Source: Thauera sp. JM12B12 (GTDB lineage Bacteria; Pseudomonadota; Gammaproteobacteria; Burkholderiales; Rhodocyclaceae). Taken from it: DNA of 64,000 nucleotides. The stretch is taken from assembly GCF_039614725.1 (NCBI RefSeq), contig NZ_CP154859.1, positions 2,790,001-2,854,000 of the forward strand, in the 5' to 3' direction. The notes below the pieces were generated by a model that had not been told where the DNA came from, did not search any database, and worked only from the letters and a program-made list of their open reading frames with translations. This document shows, one piece after another, positions 58,789 to 64,000 of the stretch. How positions within the stretch are numbered: position 1 is the first letter of the stretch; each line of letters opens with the position of its first letter. The translations under genes were made by a program, and so were the position numbers.

Positions 58789-60588
58789 TCAGCTCTTGTG
58801 CAGCTTGAACACCCACACCATGCCGCCCTGCTCGAGGTAGTTCACGCGCTTGGCGACGTCACCGCCCCACAACGGCACCGCGCCGCCCCAGCCGGACACC
58901 ACGGCCACGTACTGCTCACCGTCCATCTCCCAGGTCACCGGCGGCGCGATCACGCCCGAGCCGGTCTGGTACTGCCACACTTCGTCGCCGGTCTTGGCAT
59001 TGACGGCCTTCAGGTAGCCCTCGGGGGTACCGTAGAACACCAGGTTGCCGCCGGTGGTCAGCACACCACCCCACAGCGGTGCGTTGTTCTTGACCTCCCA
59101 CACGATCTTGCCGCTCACCGGGTCGACCGCGCGCATGGCGCCGATGTAGTCCTCGTACAGCGGCTTGATGGTGAAGCCCGCGCCCAGGTAGGCGGCGCCG
59201 CGCTTGTAGCTCACCGGCTCGTTCCAGATGTCCATGCCCCACTCGTTGGCGGGCACGTAGAACAGGCCGGTGTCGGGGCTGAAGGCCATCGGCATCTGGT
59301 TCTTGCCGCCGAGGAAGGACGGGGCGTTGAACACCACCTTGCCCTTGCCGCCCTCGACCGCGCCGCCCCCCTCGGTGAAGGGGTTGCCCGGGCGCTTCGA
59401 CTCATCGAACAGCGGCCGCCCGGTCTGCAGGTCGATGCCCTTGGCCCAGTCGATGCGGGTCACGAAGGGGAAGGCGTTCAACAGCTTGCCGTTGCTGCGG
59501 TCATTGACGAAGAAGAAGCCGTTGCGGTCGGCCTTGCCGCCGGCCTTCACCACCTGGCCGGTCTTCGGGTCCTTGTACTCGAAGGACACGAATTCGTTCA
59601 CGCCGTCGTAGTCCCAGCCGTCGTGCGGGGTGCTCTGGTAGTGCCAGGCGATCTTGCCGGTGTCGGGGTCGATGGCGACGGTAGCCGAGGAGTACAGGTT
59701 GTCGCCCGGGCGCAGCCAGGAGTTCCACGGCGCCGGGTTGCCGGTACCCATGAAGATCAGGTCGACATCGGGGTCGTAGTAGGCGGCCTGCCAGGTCGCG
59801 GCGCCGCCGGTCTTCCACAGGTCGCCCGGCCAGGTGGCGTTGGTCGTGCCGGAGATGCCGTTCTCGACCTTGTTGCCGTCCTTGTCGTAGGTGTAGCCCA
59901 TGTGGCCCTCGACCACCGGCCGCATCCACACCATCTTGCCGGTCCTCGCGTCGCGCGCCTCGACCCGGCCCATGACGCCGAACTCGCCACCCGACACGCC
60001 GGTGATGATCTTGCCCTTGACGATCTGCGGCGCCGCGGTCAGCGAGTAGCCGGCCTTGTAGTCGTCGACCTTCTCGCGCCACACCACCTTGCCGGTGTCC
60101 TTGTTGAGCGCGACGAGCTGGGCGTCGAGCGTGCCGAAGATCACCAGGTCGCCATAGATCGCGGCGCCGCGGTTGATCACGTCGCAGCACGGCATGATGC
60201 CCTCGGGCAGGCGGTGCTCGTACTTCCACAGCTTGGCGCCGGTCTTCACGTCGAGCGCGTAGATGCGGCTGTAGGAGCCGGTCACGTACATCTTGCCGTC
60301 GTAGATCAGCGGTTGCGACTGCTGGCCGCGCTGCTTCTCGCCACCGAAGGAGAACGCCCACACCGGCACCAGGTCCTTGACGGTGTCGACGTTGACCTTG
60401 GCGAGCGGGCTGTAGCGCTGCCCCTTGGTGCCCAGGCCGTGGGTGACGACCTGGTGCGTGGTCTCGGCGTCCTTGAGGATGTCCTCGTCGGTCACGCCAG
60501 CCGCCTGCGCGGCACCGATGCCCGCCAGCGCGATGGCGAGCGAACTCAGGGCGACGGTCAGGGACTGCCGCGGGTTGTGCTTCTTCAT
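58789..60588 (-). CDS. PQQ-dependent alcohol dehydrogenase, lanthanide-type (PedH/ExaF-like)
   Basis: 599 residues from the ATG at 60588 (GAGGAG upstream), with signal peptide 1-29. An eight-bladed propeller quinoprotein that oxidises alcohols in the periplasm. The vicinal disulphide C134-C135 lies in [10 protein letters not shown]. Metal ligands are E202, N284 and the catalytic D326. D328 in [10 protein letters not shown] is the extra acid that lanthanide enzymes (XoxF, PedH) have where calcium enzymes carry Ala or Ser. No cytochrome domain is fused, so electrons go to a separate cytochrome such as the one at 56440. Confidence 0.93.
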   Translation of the reverse strand: MKKHNPRQSLTVALSSLAIALAGIGAAQAAGVTDEDILKDAETTHQVVTHGLGTKGQRYSPLAKVNVDTVKDLVPVWAFSFGGEKQRGQQSQPLIYDGKMYVTGSYSRIYALDVKTGAKLWKYEHRLPEGIMPCCDVINRGAAIYGDLVIFGTLDAQLVALNKDTGKVVWREKVDDYKAGYSLTAAPQIVKGKIITGVSGGEFGVMGRVEARDARTGKMVWMRPVVEGHMGYTYDKDGNKVENGISGTTNATWPGDLWKTGGAATWQAAYYDPDVDLIFMGTGNPAPWNSWLRPGDNLYSSATVAIDPDTGKIAWHYQSTPHDGWDYDGVNEFVSFEYKDPKTGQVVKAGGKADRNGFFFVNDRSNGKLLNAFPFVTRIDWAKGIDLQTGRPLFDESKRPGNPFTEGGGAVEGGKGKVVFNAPSFLGGKNQMPMAFSPDTGLFYVPANEWGMDIWNEPVSYKRGAAYLGAGFTIKPLYEDYIGAMRAVDPVSGKIVWEVKNNAPLWGGVLTTGGNLVFYGTPEGYLKAVNAKTGDEVWQYQTGSGVIAPPVTWEMDGEQYVAVVSGWGGAVPLWGGDVAKRVNYLEQGGMVWVFKLHKS

Positions 60589-60674
60589 GTTCCACTCCTC
60601 CTCTTGTCTCTCTTGCGAATGGTGTCTTTCGCATGCCTTCCGGCGCCTTGGCTGAGCCGGACGATCAACAGACT

Positions 60675-60689
60675 GCAATCGCCATGCCA
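60675..60689 (-). promoter_or_regulatory. sigma-54 promoter of the PQQ dehydrogenase
   Basis: On the minus strand TGGCAT-GGCGA-TTGC, near-consensus with correct spacing; start predicted near 60663, a 75-base leader. Confidence 0.82.
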
Positions 60690-60784
60690 TGTACCGGGGC
60701 GCAGGCCTCAAGCCCTCCGCGGGCGGCAACGCTGCTCCAGCGTCGTCGAAACGCTCCTGCCCGCCCTGTAGCGGTGGAGCACAT

Positions 60785-60803
60785 CTGTTGCGGATCGGAA
60801 CAG
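60785..60803. promoter_or_regulatory. candidate activator binding site (19-base inverted repeat)
   Basis: CTGTTGCG-GAT-CGGAACAG, eight-base arms with one mismatch. Its centre is about 105 bases from the minus-strand -24 element and about 63 from the plus-strand one, suitable for an enhancer-binding protein. The core TGTTGCG-N3-CGGAACA recurs at 57770-57786. Confidence 0.45.
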
Positions 60804-60855
60804 GCGCGGACAGCGTCTTGCCGCGCACGGGCAGACGCAGCCGCCTGGCTGGCGC

Positions 60856-60870
60856 TGGCATGTGGCTTGC
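60856..60870 (+). promoter_or_regulatory. sigma-54 promoter of the SoxYZ-like / metallohydrolase unit
   Basis: TGGCAT-GTGGC-TTGC, near-consensus with exact spacing. The start is predicted near 60882, 69 bases before the ATG at 60951. Confidence 0.82.
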
Positions 60871-60950
60871 ATCGCGCAACCGCAAGGTGTTGGGCTGCGC
60901 GCGAGGGCGCGTTCGGCAGCGCGTCACCATGAGCTTGCCCGGGAGAGCCA

Positions 60951-61790
60951 ATGACTCACGTATCGATCGCCGCCAGCGGACTGCTGTGCGCCCTCTGCCT
61001 CGCACTGGCGGGGCTGGCCGCGCCGCTGTCGGCGCGCGCGGCCGCCCCTGCCGCTGCATCCGTCGCTGCACCCGGCACCACCGCCGGCGCACAAGCCGAT
61101 CCGCTCGACTCGCCGCGCTGGGAGGACATGAAGAAGGCCTTCTTCGACGGCCAGGCAGTGGTGTTCGACGAGCGCATCTCCGTCACCGGTCCGGCCGTGG
61201 CCGAGGATGCGCTCAACGTGCCGATCACCGCCGACGCCAGCGCCGTGCCCGGCGTCGAGGAGATGATCGTGTTCGCCGACTTCAACCCCATCCTGAAGGT
61301 GCTGCGCTTCGAGCCCGGTGCGGCGCGCGCGAGCCTGGGCTTCCGCATCAAGCTCCAGCAGTCCTCGCCGATCCGCGTCGCGGCGCGCACGGTCGATGGT
61401 GTCTGGCGCGTGGGCGGCACCTGGGTGACGACCACCGGCGGCGGCTGCACCCTGCCCTCGCTCGGCTCGGGCTCGCCCGAATGGCAGGAGCGCCTCAACG
61501 AGGTCAACGGACGCCTGTGGCCGCGGATCGGCGGCGGCGAGCGCCTGCGCATGCGCGTCATCCATCCGATGGACACCGGCCTGGCGGCCGGCATCCCCGC
61601 CTTTCACATCGAGGACATCGTGATCACCGACGAGGCCGGTCAGGTGCTGAGCCGCATCCAGCCGCTCGAGCCGGTCGCGGAGAACCCGAGCTTCACGCTC
61701 GACTTCGCCGCAGCCGCACCCGGCACCCGTATCCATGTCGGCGGCCGCGACAACAACGGCAACCGCATCGACGCCTGGGTGACACGATGA
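60951..61790 (+). CDS. quinoprotein dehydrogenase-associated SoxYZ-like carrier protein
   Basis: 279 residues from the ATG at 60951 (GGGAGAG upstream), with a signal peptide (1-31). Residues ~55-170 resemble SoxY, with the carrier Cys166 in WVTTTGGGC (SoxY normally ends GGCGG; here the loop continues). Residues ~190-279 resemble SoxZ. In thiosulfate oxidation this pair carries the substrate on the Cys. The fused form occurs beside PQQ dehydrogenases, where its cargo is unknown. It overlaps the next gene by four bases. Confidence 0.87.
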   Translation: MTHVSIAASGLLCALCLALAGLAAPLSARAAAPAAASVAAPGTTAGAQADPLDSPRWEDMKKAFFDGQAVVFDERISVTGPAVAEDALNVPITADASAVPGVEEMIVFADFNPILKVLRFEPGAARASLGFRIKLQQSSPIRVAARTVDGVWRVGGTWVTTTGGGCTLPSLGSGSPEWQERLNEVNGRLWPRIGGGERLRMRVIHPMDTGLAAGIPAFHIEDIVITDEAGQVLSRIQPLEPVAENPSFTLDFAAAAPGTRIHVGGRDNNGNRIDAWVTR

Positions 61791-62830
61791 TGCGCCCCGC
61801 CCAGCCCCTGCCCACCACCGTGCTGGCCCACCACACGGTGGCCGTCCCGGCCCTGCGCCGGGTCGGCGCCGCGCTGATGCTGCTCGTCCTTGCCATGATG
61901 GCCACGCCGGCCTTTGCCAACGCCCCCTCCGACACCCGCTCGGACACCCACTCCGACGCGTTCGACTACCGGCTCGCGCCGCGCGAGCTCGCGCCGGGCG
62001 CCTATGTCATCGTCGGCCTGAAGGAGGATTTCAGCTTCACCAACGGCGGCAACATCGTGAACACCGGCTTCCTGGTCGGCACCGAGGGCGTGATCGTCAT
62101 CGATACCGGCCCCTCCCGGCGATACGGCGAACAGATGCTGGCGGCGATCCGCCGCGTCACCCCGCTGCCGGTGGTGCTCACCCTCAACACCCATCACCAT
62201 CCCGACCACTTCCTCGGCAACCAGGCCTTCCCGCCCGCCACGCTCGCCGCGCTGCCGGACACCCTCGCCGCCCTGCGCGGCGAGGGCGAGGCCTTCAACG
62301 CCAACATGTACCGCCTCAACGGCGACTGGATGCGCGACACCGAGGTGGTCGTGCCCGGCCGCGCCCTCGCCCCCGGACGCCAGCGCATCGGCGGGCGCGA
62401 CGTGGAGCTCGTCGCCCTCGGCGGACATACGGTGGCCGACCTGGTGGTGGTGGACCATGACAGCGGCACCGTCTTCGCCGCCGACCTCGTGTTCAACGGC
62501 CGCGCCGCCACCACGCCACATGCCGACGTCGCGCGCTGGCTCGCGGCGCTCGACGCGCTCGAGCGCCTGCCGGCCAGGCGCTGGGTGCCCGGACATGGCG
62601 AGGTCGCCACCGACACCGCGCCGCTGCACGAGACGCGCGACTGGCTGCGCTGGCTCGCCGACACCATCCGCAGCGCCGCCGAACAGGGCCTGGACATGAA
62701 CGAGGTGTTCGCGATCCCGATCCCGCCGCGCTTCGCCGGCCTCGCCCTCGCCGAGCAGGAGTTCCGGCGCTCGGTCACCCACCTGTTTCCGGCGGCGGAG
62801 CAGGCCGCACTCGCCGCGCGCACGCGCTAG
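61787..62830 (+). CDS. quinoprotein relay system zinc metallohydrolase
   Basis: 347 residues with a signal peptide ending near 45 (AFA-NAP). Metallo-beta-lactamase fold with a complete metal set: NTHHHPDHFLG (HxHxDH), GGHTVAD, FAADLVFNG and the final PGHGE. The family always travels with the SoxYZ-like carrier and PQQ dehydrogenases, and its SoxH-like relatives suggest hydrolysis of something bound to the carrier Cys. The substrate is unknown. Its ATG overlaps the SoxYZ-like stop. Two ATG codons stand in tandem (61787, 61790). Confidence 0.87.
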   Translation: MMRPAQPLPTTVLAHHTVAVPALRRVGAALMLLVLAMMATPAFANAPSDTRSDTHSDAFDYRLAPRELAPGAYVIVGLKEDFSFTNGGNIVNTGFLVGTEGVIVIDTGPSRRYGEQMLAAIRRVTPLPVVLTLNTHHHPDHFLGNQAFPPATLAALPDTLAALRGEGEAFNANMYRLNGDWMRDTEVVVPGRALAPGRQRIGGRDVELVALGGHTVADLVVVDHDSGTVFAADLVFNGRAATTPHADVARWLAALDALERLPARRWVPGHGEVATDTAPLHETRDWLRWLADTIRSAAEQGLDMNEVFAIPIPPRFAGLALAEQEFRRSVTHLFPAAEQAALAARTR

Positions 62831-62881
62831 CGTGGCAGGCTCACCAGCATGCGTCCGCTCAGCCCGCCCCCGCGCGCTTCA

Positions 62882-63367
62882 TCACTGCGCAGCAACACGC
62901 CCCTCGGGCCCCTCCTCACGGCGCAGCGCATCGAGCCGCCGCGCCGCCTCGTCGTCGCCGTTGGCTGCAGCCACCGCCAGCCAGTAGCGCGCCTGCGCTC
63001 GATCCTGCGCCACCAACCTGCCCTCGAGATGGAGCAAGCCGAGCCGGTACTGCGCCTTCGCCGAGCCCGCCTCGGCCGCACGCCGGTAGCGCGCCAGCGC
63101 GGCACCCGGATCGCGCGGCTCGCCCAGTCCATCCTCGGCGAGGATGCCGAGATGGAACCAGGCTTCGGCGACTCCCTTCTCCGCCAGCGCCTGCCAGATG
63201 CTGCGCGCGCTGTCGTAGCGCGCCATCTTGAATTCGGCATAGGCCTTGTAGAGGCCGATGCTCGGCCGTGCCGCCAGGTCGGCGAGCTCGCTCTCGTCGA
63301 GGGTCTGGGCCGATGCCATGCAGGCCTGGACCATCGCCAGGGCGGCGAGACAGCTGCGGATGTTCAT
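62882..63367 (-). CDS. Sel1-repeat periplasmic protein
   Basis: 161 residues from the ATG at 63367. A signal peptide (1-21, ASA-QTL) is followed by two to three Sel1/TPR-like repeats (AEAWFHLGILAEDGLGEPRD, AKAQYRLGLLHLEGRLVAQD, ARYWLAVAAANGDDEAARRL). Such repeats are protein-interaction scaffolds. It is convergent with the metallohydrolase gene and divergent from the DUF302 gene. A role in the quinoprotein system is suggested only by location. Confidence 0.82.
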   Translation of the reverse strand: MNIRSCLAALAMVQACMASAQTLDESELADLAARPSIGLYKAYAEFKMARYDSARSIWQALAEKGVAEAWFHLGILAEDGLGEPRDPGAALARYRRAAEAGSAKAQYRLGLLHLEGRLVAQDRAQARYWLAVAAANGDDEAARRLDALRREEGPEGRVAAQ

Positions 63368-63432
63368 GCGCGCAATGCTCCGGAATGGGGACATGGCCGT
63401 CCCGTAGCAACAAATGCACCCGGGGGCATGCG

Positions 63433-64000
63433 ATGAAGCACGCCGCACGCGCCATCGCCGAACAGCCGGCCCGGTGCAGCGCCTGCACAGCCGGGCGCGC
63501 GCGGCGCGCACTGCGCAGCATGGCGCTCGGCCTGCTGCTCGCCGCCAGTGTGCTGTTTCCCGGACTCGGGCCGGCCGCACAGGCCAGCGACCGCGCGGCG
63601 GGCATCGTCGCCCGCAGCCTGGAGGACATCGATTACGCGGACGTGCGCGAGGCGCTCGCCGAGGCGATCGCCGAGGAAGGCATCGCCGCCCCGGTCGTCA
63701 GCCACTTCGCCGACATGCTCGCCCGCACCGCGGACGACCTCGGGCATCGCGCGAACCTGTACGCGCACGCCGAGATCCTGACCTTCTGCAGCGTGGGCGT
63801 CGCCGCGCGCCTGGCGACCGAGGCCGCGGAAAACATCGCGCTCTGCCCGCTCTCGGTAGCGGTGTATGCACTGCCGGGGGCACCGCGCACCGTCACGCTG
63901 GCCTACCGCCCGCCGGCGCTCGACAGCGCAGGGGGCGATGCGGCGCGCGCGTTGCTGGCGCGCATCGTGGCGCGCGCGGCGAACCTGGTCGGCCGGCCCT
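63433..64000 (+). CDS. DUF302 domain protein, 3' end cut by window
   Basis: 189 codons are visible before the window ends. A Cys-containing polar start (CSACTAGRARRA) precedes a hydrophobic segment (~30-48), so it is exported or anchored. The rest reads GHRANLYAHAEILTFCSVGVAARLATE, NIALCPLSVAVYALPG and VTLAYRPP, typical of DUF302. DUF302 proteins are frequent neighbours of PQQ dehydrogenase genes. GGGGG lies a few bases before the ATG; later starts are possible. Confidence 0.75.
   Translation, partial: MKHAARAIAEQPARCSACTAGRARRALRSMALGLLLAASVLFPGLGPAAQASDRAAGIVARSLEDIDYADVREALAEAIAEEGIAAPVVSHFADMLARTADDLGHRANLYAHAEILTFCSVGVAARLATEAAENIALCPLSVAVYALPGAPRTVTLAYRPPALDSAGGDAARALLARIVARAANLVGRP

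Larger units (their letters stand above)
60589..60950. other. 362-base divergent control region, PQQ dehydrogenase / SoxYZ-like gene
   Basis: It carries no gene. It holds two divergent sigma-54 promoters (60675-60689 minus, 60856-60870 plus) with an inverted motif between them (60785-60803). This fits a shared enhancer driving both directions. Confidence 0.7.

Noticed and set aside
58567..60771. 734-codon plus-strand frame opposite the PQQ dehydrogenase
   Set aside because: A shadow frame. The minus strand has the complete quinoprotein with signal peptide and ribosome site.

Overview
The window looks like chromosome of a high-GC betaproteobacterium of the Rhodocyclales type (Thauera / Azoarcus / Aromatoleum). 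This is inferred from gene content: betaproteobacterial gene orders (ilvI-ilvH-ilvC followed by pssA and leuA; rpsP-rimM-trmD-rplS; divergent lptFG and pepA-holC; perM-hda) together with an Aromatoleum-type aldehyde oxidoreductase operon. No rRNA, tRNA, CRISPR array, insertion sequence, phage gene or replication origin was seen. Genes are densely packed, and most intergenic gaps are under 250 bases.

Layout. 1-6.7 kb: a truncated VOC protein, a small Cys-rich exported protein, a large DUF2157/GDYXXLXY membrane protein, a Mut7-C protein, small membrane proteins and purM. 6.8-15 kb (+): perM-like exporter, hda, HAD hydrolase, pcnB, folK, DUF486, deoxynucleoside kinase, panB, panC, CBS protein. 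15-21 kb (-): pepN, a universal stress protein overlapping a K+/H+ antiporter, RDD protein. 21.3-27.2 kb (+): branched-chain amino acid genes and pssA. 27.2-29.8 kb (-): DUF2069, wrbA and a PilZ-like protein. 30-32 kb (+): the rpsP operon. 32.2-37.2 kb: lptG/lptF (-) divergent from pepA-holC-unknown (+). 37.1-41.8 kb: a TRAP transporter (-) divergent from a LysR regulator (+). 41.9-47.4 kb: valS, a TusA-like protein, a BepA-like M48 protease and moaC.

47.4-64 kb is the accessory-looking part and the most interesting. It is an alcohol/aldehyde oxidation island. On the minus strand lies a tungsten aldehyde oxidoreductase operon (aorA, aorB, aorC, a MoaD-like aorD, an unknown 102-residue protein and a DUF1330 protein), followed by TupB/TupC-type tungstate permease and ATPase genes and two tiny membrane proteins. 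Next to aorA is a sigma-54 activator of the AcoR type (GAF, AAA+, Fis). Beyond it are a PedF-like cytochrome c, a quinoprotein-associated solute-binding protein, a tandem-Cache periplasmic protein, a PQQ alcohol dehydrogenase with the Asp-Tyr-Asp lanthanide signature, a SoxYZ-like carrier, a zinc metallohydrolase, a Sel1 protein and a DUF302 protein cut by the window end.

Four -24/-12 (sigma-54) promoter sequences are readable here: before aorA, before the cytochrome gene, before the PQQ dehydrogenase, and before the SoxYZ-like gene. All four keep the GG-N10-GC spacing. They suggest that the single activator switches on a two-step pathway: periplasmic lanthanide/PQQ oxidation of alcohol to aldehyde, with electrons passing to cytochrome c, then cytoplasmic tungsten/NAD oxidation of aldehyde to acid. 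A 17-base inverted motif repeated in the island may be the activator's binding site.
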